NCBI RefSeq assembly: GCF_039503195.1 | Contig: NZ_JBCJKP010000001.1 | Location: 10,788,001-10,852,000 of the forward strand | Direction: 5' to 3' | From: Streptomyces mirabilis | GTDB lineage: Bacteria; Actinomycetota; Actinomycetes; Streptomycetales; Streptomycetaceae | DNA: 64,000 nucleotides | Shown here: positions 54,129 to 62,566 of the stretch, piece after piece | Numbering within the stretch: the first letter of the stretch is position 1 | Layout: each line of letters starts with the position of its first letter | The notes under the pieces: generated by a model | What the model was told of the DNA's origin: nothing | The model's input: only the letters and a program-made list of their open reading frames with translations | Databases searched by the model: none | Made by a program: the position numbers and the translations under genes

Positions 54129-54672
54129 TCAGGGGCGACCGTCCTCGGCGACGGGCTGCACCAAGCCGGCCCATGGGAACTCGCCGCTCTTATGGACCGC
54201 ACGCACCCTCCACCGGCCTGCCGGGACCTGCACTGGAGCCTGGTCCGGCTGGCCCCCGTCTGGATAGTCCACTCCCAGATCGGCGCCCGCTTCGGCCGAA
54301 TCCATCAACACCGGCGGGCCATCGGTGACCCACAGTCCGCCGTCCTCCCAAGCGGTGTCCGGATCGGCCAGGACCGCCTCGGCTGCCGTGAACAACTCGG
54401 CCTCGGAGTCCACAGCCAGCCACCGCACGAACAGCAGCTTCTCTGGCAGGAAGCACGTCTTTGCAGGTTCATCGGCCAGGACAAGCGCAGTGACGGCGCC
54501 CGCACCCACGGCGATGACATCGGCCCAATCCTCCACCTCGCAGGCGCAGTCGTGGTCATCACGGCCATCGGCATCACCGAGGACGGAACCGTCCTCCGTG
54601 CATCCACCCCCGGGCGTTTACCGAGGACTCCGGAACGACGATCAAGGGGCCACCCATCGACCGGACCCACAC
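54129..54672 (-). pseudogene. Imm21-type immunity protein, frameshifted
   Basis: From GTG 54672 the frame gives WVRSMGGPLIVVPESSVNAR, the start of Imm21 (PF15589) polymorphic-toxin immunity proteins. After a one-base slip near 54607 the rest follows: TEDGSVLGDADGRDDHDCAC, EVEDWADVIAVGAGAVTALV, ADEPAKTCFLPEKLLFVRWL and PVLMDSAEAGADLGVDYPDG, ending at 54129. With the slip repaired the protein would have about 181 residues, the family's usual size. From GTG 54536 a 135-residue C-terminal piece could be made. No cognate toxin is next to it; IS110 and IS3 fragments flank it. Confidence 0.7.
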
Positions 54673-54896
54673 CAGCCCAGCAAGGTCACAGCGATCGGTG
54701 TTGTGAGAAGCATCCATGCGCGCAGTCTGCCGCCCACCACTGACACCGTTCGGAGGCCGGAGCCTGGTCGGCCGAACTGGTCACTTGGGGCGGCGTGGCT
54801 TGGCCGATGGGGGGCCTTGGAAGCTGAGCTGCACCCCGTTTCGTGGAGTCCCTGATGCCAGGGTTACGATCCTGGCGAAGGAGATCCACCAGCACC

Positions 54897-55605
54897 ATGG
54901 CAGCACCCCGTAAATACCCAGACGAGCTCCGCGAGCGCGCAATCCGTGAGGTCCGGGCCAGTGGCCGGCCCGTCGCGCATGTCGCGCGGGATCTCGGCAT
55001 CCATCCCGAGGCCCTGCGCGGCTGGGTCCGCCAGGCCGAGGCGGATAACGGCGAGCGGGACGACCGGCTGGCCACCGCCGAACGTGACGAGCTGAAGCAA
55101 CTCTGCAAAGAAGTAGCGGAGTTGAGGCGGATGAATGAGATCCTCAAAGCGGCCGGCGTGTTTTTTGCCCAGGAGATCGACCGTCCCCGGACGAGGCCGA
55201 GCAAGTGATCGACCACCTGCGCGAACGCGGCCTCGGGGTCGATCCCGTGTGCCGGGTGCTGGAGTTGTCACCGTCGACCTATTTCGCCCGCAAGAAGCGG
55301 CCGAAGTCCGCCCGCCGACTCCGTGACGAGCAGCTTCTGCCGCTGATCGAGGAGATCCACGCCGAGTCCGGGGCCACCTATGGGGCCCGGCGGATCACCC
55401 GCGCCCCGCGCCGCAAGGGCATCGAGGTGGCCCGGTGCACAGTCGAGCGGCTGATGCGGGAGCTGGGCATCGAGGGCGTCATCCGCGGGCAGCGGCGCCG
55501 CATCGGTGCCCGAGCCGTCGGCGCCCCGCCCGCCGGATCTGGTCGACCGCAACTTCACAGCCTCCCGCCCGGACCAGTTGTGGGTGGCGGACATGAGGTA
55601 TGTCC
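54897..55605 (+). mobile_element. IS3-family element remnant: intact orfA, truncated orfB
   Basis: orfA (ATG 54897-55208, 103 residues) has the HTH APRKYPDELRERAIREVRAS and IHPEALRGWVRQAEADNGER plus a leucine-zipper coil LKQLCKEVAELRRMNEILKA. orfB starts at GTG 55205, overlapping by four bases: LRERGLGVDPVCRVLELSPS and IEEIHAESGATYGARRITRA. It slips near 55500 and reaches DRNFTASRPDQLWVADMRYV, the first catalytic Asp region (VADMRY). It stops there because the neighbouring GNAT sequence begins at about 55610. The rest of the integrase core is missing. Confidence 0.82.
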
Positions 55606-56122
55606 GCACCTGGTGTGCGGGCTGGGCGATCAGGGGACCGGGCGTATGGATGACGATTTGGGCGCCGTGGGCGTAGCCGAGGCGGGCATAGAAGTCGGTC
55701 AGCTTCGGTTTGTGGTCCATGGTGATCAGCCCGTAGCCCTGGCGGGCCAGGTGACGCTCGGCTTCGGCGATGAGTGCGGCGGCGATCCCCTGGCCGCCGT
55801 AGGGCTCGTCGACGGCGACGCCGTGAGCGGTGCCGAGCCGGTTGAACAGCGCGGCTTGGTTGTGCTCGCCGGTTATGCCCGGATGAGTGACGATCCAGTC
55901 GAGCGGAGACGCGGTCAGCGCGCCGGCGATGGAGCCGTCTTGGTGCTGGGCGACCAGGAGGAGGGCGCGGCCGTGGGAGAGGGGGCCCTGGCACCTGGCC
56001 GGCCAGCTGAGGATGGCGCCGACCGAGGGGCTGGCGAAGCAGGTCCGTGCGGCGCTGTGTGACCACGGGATCAAGCGGTGGCGGGTGTGGGGTCGGGTGG
56101 CAGCGTCCCGCTCCTGTGCCAC
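55268..56122 (-). CDS. GNAT-family acetyltransferase with an IS3-derived C-terminal extension
   Basis: From 56122 the protein shows PSVGAILSWPARCQGPLSHG, then LLLVAQHQDGSIAGALTASP. The acetyl-CoA motif A is GVAVDEPYGGQGIAAALIAE (Q-G-x-G-x-A type) and the C-terminal strand ITMDHKPKLTDFYARLGYAH. The natural GNAT ends near IHTPGPLIAQP at about 55612. Beyond that the frame continues antisense through the IS3 orfB remnant to 55268, adding ~115 foreign residues. So the enzyme lost its own stop when joined to the IS. Whether the fusion is stable is unknown; the substrate is unknown. Confidence 0.7.
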   Translation of the reverse strand: MAQERDAATRPHTRHRLIPWSHSAARTCFASPSVGAILSWPARCQGPLSHGRALLLVAQHQDGSIAGALTASPLDWIVTHPGITGEHNQAALFNRLGTAHGVAVDEPYGGQGIAAALIAEAERHLARQGYGLITMDHKPKLTDFYARLGYAHGAQIVIHTPGPLIAQPAHQVRTYLMSATHNWSGREAVKLRSTRSGGRGADGSGTDAAPLPADDALDAQLPHQPLDCAPGHLDALAARGAGDPPGPIGGPGLGVDLLDQRQKLLVTESAGGLRPLLAGEIGRR

Positions 56123-56254
56123 CGGGTGATCCTCGCCTGTGTGGGCCCTCAGCGGGGATCTCGCTGAGGGCCCGTTGTATCAAGGCGGATGGATGTGGTG
56201 GCGTTCTCTCGCGCCGCTCATCACGACGTGGTTGGCCACACCTTCACAGGACGA

Positions 56255-56575
56255 TCAGCCACTCCTGAACTGCCACTTGCTGGCAACCCTGTCGTTCTTC
56301 GCACACCATGCCGTAGAGCCTCGGCGATCCCCTCGCCAGCGCCACTGTCCCTGGTGCTCACCGCCGCGCCTGCAGGTGATGGTCGCGCGGTAGCTTGCCG
56401 GCCCTCGGCCATCACACCAGCCCGAGAACCTGGTGGTGTTCTTCTCCCACACCTTGCACGCCGATGCCGCCGGAGCCGCCGTCTCCGCGTGAGCGGCAGG
56501 TGCCACAGTGGCCGCGCCTGTCCCGATCAGCACGGCAGTAATCGCGAACGGAATCATACGAGTGCGTAGTTGCAC
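56255..56575 (-). CDS. Small secreted Cys-containing protein
   Basis: A 106-residue protein with a clear Sec signal peptide: basic MQLRTRM, hydrophobic IPFAITAVLIGTGAATVA, cleavage after AHA (about residue 30). The mature part has four cysteines (ACKVW, GWCDGR, TITCRR, AWCAKN), suggesting two disulfides, and many Arg/Trp residues (GQWRWRGDRRG). I do not recognise the family; it resembles other small exported Streptomyces proteins in layout. ATG at residue 7 (MIPFAITA) is an alternative start. Confidence 0.75.
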   Translation of the reverse strand: MQLRTRMIPFAITAVLIGTGAATVAPAAHAETAAPAASACKVWEKNTTRFSGWCDGRGPASYRATITCRRGGEHQGQWRWRGDRRGSTAWCAKNDRVASKWQFRSG

Positions 56576-56925
56576 AGATTTCCCCCATCATGGCTGGTTC
56601 TTGGTCGTGACGCCTGACGTCAGCACGAGCGTGCTGGACGGATGGGCACGTTTCTACCGACGGTGAGCAGTTTGAGACGTCCCGGGAAAGTCTCAGGCTG
56701 TGGCCTGCAGAGACGCAGTGGGGGGGACGTGTTCCCGGGAAATGGGGTTGGTGAAATCGACGGGCGCTTCGAGCCGTCTGCTGACGTGACCGGAATCGAG
56801 CGCGCGAAAGTGGGCGGGCAGACGAACGCGCGACGCGAGTGGCGGAACGAGTAGAGACTGAGGGTAGGTCCTGGCTGTGCGGGCGTTCCGCAGCTCGTGG
56901 AGGACCTGAGTACTGGTGAGGAGGC

Positions 56926-57636
56926 GTGGTGAGATGGAAAGCGCTGCCCAAGTCGCTTGATCTGCACGCTCGGCAGCTTGTGGTGGAGTTGCGGCGGCTG
57001 AAGGATCACAGCGGGCTGAGCCTGGAGTCGCTCCAAGCGAAAACGCCTTTCAGCAGGTCTTCGTGGGAGCGGTATCTCAACGGGAAGGCGCTGCCGCCTC
57101 AGGCCGCTGTCGAGGCGCTGGCCAGGATGGCTGGCGCGGATGTCACGCCGTTGCTGGCCTTGCGGAAGGCTGCCGAGAGAACGTGGACCGCCGCGGCGGT
57201 GACGTCGGCAGAGGACAGTCCGGCAGAGCAGGAGCCGGAGATCCGGGTGGCGGCATTGTCCGTTGCCGCAGCTGCGCTGCTGCTTTCCGCGATTACCTCG
57301 GTCTTACTGATTATCGATCCCTGGCGCGAGCAAAGCCCTGTGACTGGCGTGGCAGGCGTTGGAAAGTACACGTGCGCCTACGCCCGGCGTGGCGACCAGC
57401 TGTTTGCCGGGAATAGCACCACCACGTCCCGCTTGGTCATGCGCAACGCGACAGGCCCCGACGCCGCTGAAGTGCAGTGCCTGCTTCTGCGCCACAAGCT
57501 TTCACCCGGTGACGTGGACGGGGACTTCGGCGAACGCACGGAGGCGGAGGTCAAACGGTTGCAGCGTCAGGACCACGTACCTGCCGACGGGATAGTCGGT
57601 GAGCAGACATGGGCGTTACTACGGCATGTGGATTAG
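56926..57636 (+). CDS. Membrane-anchored XRE regulator with peptidoglycan-binding domain
   Basis: A 236-residue protein. Residues ~15-75 are an XRE-like HTH (ELRRLKDHSGLSLESLQAKT, SRSSWERYLNGKALPPQAAV). A single membrane helix follows at ~108-130 (AALSVAAAALLLSAITSVLL). The outer part ends in a PG_binding_1 domain at ~178-234 (VDGDFGERTEAEVKRLQRQD, ADGIVGEQTWALL). So DNA binding is inside and cell-wall binding outside. GTG 56926 follows a GAGGAG site. It is followed 29 bases later by a second HTH-membrane protein. A wall-state sensor acting directly on DNA is the obvious inference, unproven. Confidence 0.88.
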   Translation: MVRWKALPKSLDLHARQLVVELRRLKDHSGLSLESLQAKTPFSRSSWERYLNGKALPPQAAVEALARMAGADVTPLLALRKAAERTWTAAAVTSAEDSPAEQEPEIRVAALSVAAAALLLSAITSVLLIIDPWREQSPVTGVAGVGKYTCAYARRGDQLFAGNSTTTSRLVMRNATGPDAAEVQCLLLRHKLSPGDVDGDFGERTEAEVKRLQRQDHVPADGIVGEQTWALLRHVD

Positions 57637-57665
57637 AAGGCGATGAGGAAAGAAGGACCGGGGGA

Positions 57666-58553
57666 ATGGCGTACTCCGCGGCTCGCTGGCGAGGGCTGCC
57701 TCAAGATCTGCCCGCCGCCTGCTCACGTCTCGTTACCGACCTGCGCAGCCTGAAAGACGGCAGCGGCTTCACTCTCACCGAACTGGCGCAAGCGACAGCC
57801 ATCAGCAAGTCGTCCTGGGAGCGGTACCTCAACGGCAAGCAGTTCCCGCCTCGGCATGCCGTCCAAGCCCTATGCAAGGCGGCACTCCAGCCCGAGGACG
57901 AACTCCTGGCTCAGTGGGCACTGGCGGACACGGCCTGGAGCGGACGCGGGCAACCGAGGTCTGCCGGCTCTGGCCGGCCATCTCCGCCCTCTTGCGGCGT
58001 CGATGCCGCTGTACTCGACAGCCCCCCTCGCCCACGATCCGTGAGCCGTATCCGCAGAGCGCTGCTTGCAGCCTCTGCTTGGATCGACAAGCGGCCTGCG
58101 GGCACGGCGGCCGGGGTCGTCTTGCTGTGTGCGGCGATGGTGACGCCCGCCGCCGTTGTCCACGCCTCCCGCCCCACCACCGCCCAGACGGCCGCCCGCC
58201 CGCCCATATGCCAGTTGCGGTCGTGTGAAGGTAGGAACCCGCGTACGACGGCATGTGAGGATCCCATCACCACAGCTTCCCGCACAGCGGCCGACGGCAC
58301 GCGCCTCGAAATCCGGCTCAGCCCGAGCTGCCAGGCCGGATGGATCCGCGCCTGGCCCACGCATCCTGGCTTCCGCATCGAAATCACCGGCCCGGACGCG
58401 CACTCCCAGAGTGCTGTCGGAACAGCACAGTCGGCAGACAACGAAGTGACGACGACGACGATGATCGCCGCCCCTCAGCCTCCTCACCTACGTGCCTGCT
58501 ACTACCCGTCCCTCGGACATCCCGGAAGGGAGTGTTTCAGCAGCACCAGGTGA
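57666..58553 (+). CDS. Membrane-anchored XRE regulator with DUF2690 domain
   Basis: A 295-residue relative of the preceding protein: HTH at ~20-75 with LRSLKDGSGFTLTELAQATA and SKSSWERYLNGKQFPPRHAV, a Pro/Ser-rich linker, a membrane helix at ~146-166 (TAAGVVLLCAAMVTPAAVVH), and an outer Cys-rich DUF2690 domain (CQLRSCEGRNPRTTACEDPI, LEIRLSPSCQAGWIRAW). The SSWERYLNGK-PP motif is shared with its neighbour. The start is ATG 57666. The two genes are 29 bases apart and likely one transcript. Ligand and target genes are unknown. Confidence 0.88.
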   Translation: MAYSAARWRGLPQDLPAACSRLVTDLRSLKDGSGFTLTELAQATAISKSSWERYLNGKQFPPRHAVQALCKAALQPEDELLAQWALADTAWSGRGQPRSAGSGRPSPPSCGVDAAVLDSPPRPRSVSRIRRALLAASAWIDKRPAGTAAGVVLLCAAMVTPAAVVHASRPTTAQTAARPPICQLRSCEGRNPRTTACEDPITTASRTAADGTRLEIRLSPSCQAGWIRAWPTHPGFRIEITGPDAHSQSAVGTAQSADNEVTTTTMIAAPQPPHLRACYYPSLGHPGRECFSSTR

Positions 58554-58602
58554 TCAAGCTGTGGCCGGGCGCCACGACGGCGGCGCGCTTCCTGACGACG
58601 GG

Positions 58603-59615
58603 TTACCACAGCATGCCGTAGGTCCGGCACGGGATTCCGGTGGGGTCGCAGTCGGCCCAGTCCTCGCAGTGCTGCCAGAACGCCTGCCAGGCCCGGTCCC
58701 GGCGGCGTGCTGCCGCGAAGTCACCGGTGCGCTGCGTATGGCCGAACGCCCCCCGCTGTCGTGCCACTTCCAAGCGGGCGAGCTCGTCGGTGATGGGGGA
58801 AGACACTGAATGAAGTCGGCCGGGTGCGCCGGCGCGGCGGATGACGACGCGCGCCAGCGGGACTGGCGTTCCGCCAAGGGGTCGAAGGGCTGTCGGCCGA
58901 CTGTACGGGGGGCGGGCGTCGCGGTCAGTGACGTGATGTGGTCGGCGAAGTCGGCGTCGGGAAGGGGCAGGTCGAGGTCGTCGTCGACGTAGGCCACAGC
59001 TGCGGGGACGTAGTCAAGGACGGCGCTGACCGCTGCCGTCCTTGTGGCCAAGTCTGACGTCTCTTCGTCGGTCTTCAGGCCCCGAAGGAGGCGCAGGGTC
59101 GTGGCCAGTTCTTGTGGCCCGGCTTCTTCATCACGGGCGAGGGACGTTTCTGTCTGGGTGTGCCACCACTCAGCTTCTCTCTGTTCGCCGTGGGCCGTGT
59201 GGTGGAGGTAGAGGCAGTAGACGGCGGGGCTGTCTCCGGCTCCGGCGGCGTACTGCCACCAAAACCGTGCGGAGTCCTCCCGCTCGGTGAGCTGGAGGAC
59301 GCACCCCAGCACCCGTGCTCCTGCTGGTTCGGGCAGTGAGCGGGCCACGAAGTGCCGCAGGCTGGCCAGGGCCCCGGAGCTCATGACGGCTGTCTCGCAC
59401 AGGGTGCGCAGATCCTGCGCCGCCGCTCCCGCACCGGCGTGTCCCGCGAGCCGGGGTGGCTCGCAGGGTGCGGGCCCGGTGTGCGGGGCGGCTTCGGCGC
59501 GACGGGCGGCGACCCACGCGGCGATGCGGTCGGCTGCGGCGTCGATGTCCTCCTGGGGATAGGGATCGTTGACCAGTCGGGCCTTGGCCAGCAGCTGGTC
59601 AATCTGCGACGTCAT
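58603..59615 (-). pseudogene. Sigma-factor partner protein, frameshifted near its 3' end
   Basis: From ATG 59615: MTSQIDQLLAKARLVNDPYP, then DIDAAADRIAAWVAARRAEA, LGCVLQLTEREDSARFWWQY and DSPAVYCLYLHHTAHGEQRE. The N-terminal part is a conserved module seen downstream of small sigma factors in Streptomyces; the centre is a helical-repeat-like region. Near 58800 the frame passes from DFIQCLPPSP to SSPITDELARLEVARQRGAF and RAWQAFWQHCEDWADCDPTG, ending TAG 58603. One slip in a C5 tract separates them, so a ~335-residue protein is only one base from intact. It overlaps the sigma gene end by 17 bases. Confidence 0.65.
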
Positions 59616-60133
59616 CGGCGTGTCCTTCCTGGGCCAGCCCGAGGGTTTCCTGCAGGCGGCGCCTTGCGTAACGGGCGGTGGAGCGCACGGCCGCCGGCGT
59701 GATGCCGAGATGGTCGGCGCTCTCGCGGACGGAGTGCCCAAGGACGTGGAGCAGCACGGTGAAGTCCCGCTGCCGCTCCGGCAGCGACTCGATCGCCCGG
59801 AAGAGGGTGATGTTCTCCTCCAGCTGGCCGATGGGGTCGACCGCCTCGCGCAGGGCTGCCGTCTCGAAGGCCGCCGTGTCGACCAGCGCCTCAGGGCGGC
59901 CGCGGGCCCGGCCGACATCGACCGTGCGGTTCTTTCTTCATCACCTGCCAGGCGTAGGCCGCCGGGCTCTCCTTTGCCAGCACCTGCGGCCAGGCCATGG
60001 GTGACTGCTCGAAGGCGCAGTCGACCGCTTCCTCGGCATCGGCCTGATTGTTCAGGTACGTCTTCGCCCAGCGCACATACGCCGGGCGGTGCATCCGGTG
60101 GAACGCCTCGAAGCCCAACGGCAGCTCTGTCAT
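59599..60133 (-). pseudogene. Sigma-70 family (ECF-like) sigma factor, frameshifted
   Basis: From ATG 60133: LPLGFEAFHRMHRPAYVRWA, then KTYLNNQADAEEAVDCAFEQ (region 2) and ESPAAYAWQVMKK. The frame then stops at 59891. The next frame continues NRTVDVGRARGRPEALVDTA, ITLFRAIESLPERQRDFTVL and GHSVRESADHLGITPAAVRS (region 4 HTH), ending TGA at 59599. An apparent extra AAGA at ATGAAGAAAGAACC (about 59936-59945) shifts register. Both sigma regions are otherwise intact. The stop overlaps the downstream partner gene. There is no anti-sigma factor beside it. Confidence 0.78.
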
Positions 60134-60319
60134 CGGCGTGGCGCCGGCTGAATATTCCGCGAAGTCCCGCCTCACGCCTGCCCGTCCTCGTCGTTGCGGC
60201 GCAGCTCGCTGACCCCCACCCGTACCCCGGCCGCGCCGCGCGGCGCGGCAGCGCCACCGCGTCCCGGCCCAGCACTCGCACCGCCAGCACCACGAGGACC
60301 ACATCCCCAAGGAGACGCA

Positions 60320-60760
60320 ATGACACAGGCCTTCCGCGAGGTTCTGCGCCTGGCTCTTCAGGAACTGTCGGAGCAGGCATGGCAGGAAGTGTCCACGCTG
60401 GGTGACCAGCCGCTCCAGCGAGGCGCCGACGGGCTCTTCGGCTCCTTGCCGCGGGTGGCCTGGCACCAAGACCGTCTCTGGCGGCGGCAGATGGCCCGGG
60501 CCTTCGACGATCTGGCCGCCGATTGCGCGTCCACCGCCGGAGTCGAACCGCGCAGCACCAGCGAGGAGATGGCGCTCCACCTCGGTATCGCCCGCGCCCA
60601 GGACCTGACACGGAACCGGCCGCGGCTCGTGTCCGACGCGGTCGCGGCCCTGCCCGAAGAACGTCGGGATTTCGACTGGGATGCCTGCTCCGACGTCCTT
60701 TTCCAAGATTTTTCCGACCACTCTCCAAGTGTCCGCGTCACTCGTTTGGTCCCTTCGTAG
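60320..60760 (+). CDS. Hypothetical protein, possibly 3'-truncated
   Basis: A 146-residue soluble protein from ATG 60320 with AAGGAG upstream: MTQAFREVLRLALQELSEQA, then LPRVAWHQDRLWRRQMARAF, SEEMALHLGIARAQDLTRNR and ERRDFDWDACSDVLFQDFSD. The DWDACSDVLFQD segment is one I associate with longer conserved Streptomyces proteins, and the ending SPSVRVTRLVPS looks non-native, so the gene may be cut at about 60720. It is divergent from the sigma factor. Function unknown. Confidence 0.6.
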   Translation: MTQAFREVLRLALQELSEQAWQEVSTLGDQPLQRGADGLFGSLPRVAWHQDRLWRRQMARAFDDLAADCASTAGVEPRSTSEEMALHLGIARAQDLTRNRPRLVSDAVAALPEERRDFDWDACSDVLFQDFSDHSPSVRVTRLVPS

Positions 60761-60802
60761 GCTCATGCCGTTCCGGTTAACCGACTGCGTCCGTTGCCTA
60801 CT

Positions 60803-61311
60803 TCACGGAGAGGGCGACGGCCGGGGAGGTCGGGGTGGCGCGAAGCCGGGTGGTGCCACGGCCTCGATCACTGGCTCTCCGGCCGGACTTCGGGGGCCGA
60901 CCGGCTCGGCGATGAGCCGCCGGTAGTTCGGGCACAGGGTGACGTCCTCGTACTCGCAGGTCAGGCCGCCCTCGATGAGCTCCAATGAGGCCTGGGCTGC
61001 CGCGATTCTCGACCGGAGTTCCTCGGCCGCGGGACGCAGGATCTCGCGCCGGGTGGCGCGGTCGACGGTGGCGGACAGGCTCCTGATGGTGTTCAGGCCA
61101 AGGCCGGCCTCCTTCAAGATGAGGATCGTCGCCGCGCGGGTGAGGTCGTCCGCACCGTAGCGGCGGCGTCCTCCGCGTCCCGTCCGGGGCGCAGCAGGCC
61201 CATCGCCTCCCAATGTCGCAGCACGTGCATGGCCAGGCCGAACCGTGCCGCGAGGGCGCCGATACTCAACGTGCCGACGCCGCCGTCTTCGCTTGACTTC
61301 ATTGCCGACAT
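60803..61311 (-). pseudogene. MerR-family transcriptional regulator, frameshifted
   Basis: From 61311/61302: TLSIGALAARFGLAMHVLRH and WEAMGLLRPGRD, the MerR HTH. A slip near 61155 follows: one frame runs into RTTSPARRRSSS, while the continuation RRRYGADDLTRAATILILKE, AGLGLNTIRSLSATVDRATR and CEYEDVTLCPNYRRLI is in the next. The C-terminal part has a CxxxxxxxC-type effector region (TCEYEDVTLCPNY). A single indel separates the halves of a ~165-residue regulator. No regulated neighbour is obvious. Confidence 0.75.
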
Positions 61312-61374
61312 TAACTGACCGTTTCAGAATGAGCTGGACGTGGGATGCGACCCCACTCTTGCTCGTGAGAGCAG

Positions 61375-62106
61375 TCACACGACTTCATCCCAGACGTCGC
61401 CGCCGTCAGCCCAGGTCCACAGCCATTTCCGTAGTGACGCGGTCGCATGGCGAAGGCCGTCGTGAGGGCCTTCGCTGAAGGTGTAGCCGTCGGCGTCGTA
61501 GAGAAGCACTGGGTTGTCGACTGCGCTTAGTGAGACATGCCATTCCATCGTGCAGCCGCCGTAGGTGAGGAAGAGCCACGACGCCGGCATGCCCTCTGAC
61601 AGGTTGCGTTCGTGGACGCTGGCCGCGCATGGCCAGTCGCGCAAGTGCCCTGGAGCCCGGTTGCCGTCGGTCAGGGAGGCCAGGCCGCCCTCGGGTCCGA
61701 ATCCTCCGTTGGCGACCTCGGTGTAGAGGCGCCGAAGCAATTCGGGAAGACGGCGTCCGATTCTCCGTTCTGCCTTCTCGACCTCTGAAAGGGAGACCGG
61801 AGGGAACAGCGGCCCGCGAGGAGCGTCGGCGTAGTAGTCGGTCACCTCCTCGGTCTCGGCCTTGAGCTCCACCGTCCCATCACTGCCATACGAAACTGTG
61901 TCGTCTCGCATCCGCTCCAACCGGGGCTTGCCATAACGCTCGATGATCCACGCGACAGGGACGTCCGCGCGGTCGAATCGCAGGCCCGGATCCCATGCGC
62001 GAGCCTGCAGAGCTTTGATCAACGCGTCGTCATCTGCCTCTTGCCCGGCCTCCGGGTTGGGCTCATGGCGGAGTGGCGCAGGTACGCCGTGAGGAGAAAA
62101 GGTCAC
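61375..62106 (-). CDS. SMI1/KNR4 (SUKH) family protein
   Basis: A 243-residue protein with a SUKH/SMI1-KNR4 fold in the middle: LFPPVSLSEVEKAERRIGRR, LPELLRRLYTEVANGGFGPE, then WLFLTYGGCTMEWHVSLSAV and NPVLLYDADGY. The N-terminal ~85 residues (ALQARAWDPGLRF, ERYGKPRLERMRDDTV) are a family-specific extension. Most bacterial SUKH proteins are immunity proteins against polymorphic or contact-dependent toxins; no toxin gene is nearby, only IS5/IS3 remnants. The start at 62106 lies close to IS5 debris, so the true N-terminus is slightly uncertain. Confidence 0.82.
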   Translation of the reverse strand: MTFSPHGVPAPLRHEPNPEAGQEADDDALIKALQARAWDPGLRFDRADVPVAWIIERYGKPRLERMRDDTVSYGSDGTVELKAETEEVTDYYADAPRGPLFPPVSLSEVEKAERRIGRRLPELLRRLYTEVANGGFGPEGGLASLTDGNRAPGHLRDWPCAASVHERNLSEGMPASWLFLTYGGCTMEWHVSLSAVDNPVLLYDADGYTFSEGPHDGLRHATASLRKWLWTWADGGDVWDEVV

Positions 62107-62112
62107 GCGTCA

Positions 62113-62481
62113 GAAGCCTACTTCTGCGCTTCGACTGCTCTCCGAAGTCGTCGGAGACAGATGATTCCGCAGGCGAGTTCAGGCATGCCTTGATGGAGGT
62201 CGGCGCGTCGCTCGTAGCGGGTGCGGAGTCGTTTGAACTGGTGGAGCCAGGCGAAGGAGCGCTCGACCACCCAGCGGACCTTGCCCAGTCCGGAGGCCGT
62301 GGGCGACGCCGCGTCGGGCGATCACGGGCTTGATGCCACGCTTCCACAGCAGGCGGCGGTACTGGTCGAAGTCGTAGCCCCTGTCCGCGTACAGTCGCCG
62401 AGGCTTGCGGCGGGGGAGCCCCCGCAGACCCCGGATGGATGGCACCGCGTCCAACAAGGGCAGGAGCTGGGTGACGGGCCT
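62113..62481 (-). mobile_element. IS5-family transposase 3' fragment, frameshifted
   Basis: The minus strand reads VTQLLPLLDAVPSIRGLRGL, then KPRRLYADRGYDFDQYRRLL and KRGIKPVIARRGVAHG. After a slip near 62300 it gives GKVRWVVERSFAWLHQFKRL, RTRYERRADLHQGMPELACG. The second Asp (YADRGYD) and Glu (VVERSFAWLHQFKRLR) of the DDE triad are present. The 5' half is cut off by the IS3 element starting at 62482. Confidence 0.8.
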
Positions 62482-62525
62482 TGACCCCGGATTTTGAACA
62501 CGTCTATGCGGCTTGGGCCAGGGTA

Positions 62526-62566
62526 GTTGTTGCTGCTTGGTGGTCGTTCTCGTAGGCGATCGGAGA
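62526..62566 (+). repeat. 41-bp inverted repeat, arm 1 (orfB 3' end)
   Basis: Exact inverse of 62856-62896. On the minus strand this arm codes the end of OrfB (RSPIAYENDHQAATT). The arms are separated by 289 bases. Confidence 0.97.

Noticed and set aside
58554..60728. Minus-strand 724-codon frame as one giant protein
   Set aside because: It joins antisense and out-of-frame sequence to the 59615 gene. The sigma factor and partner have their own starts and conserved domains.
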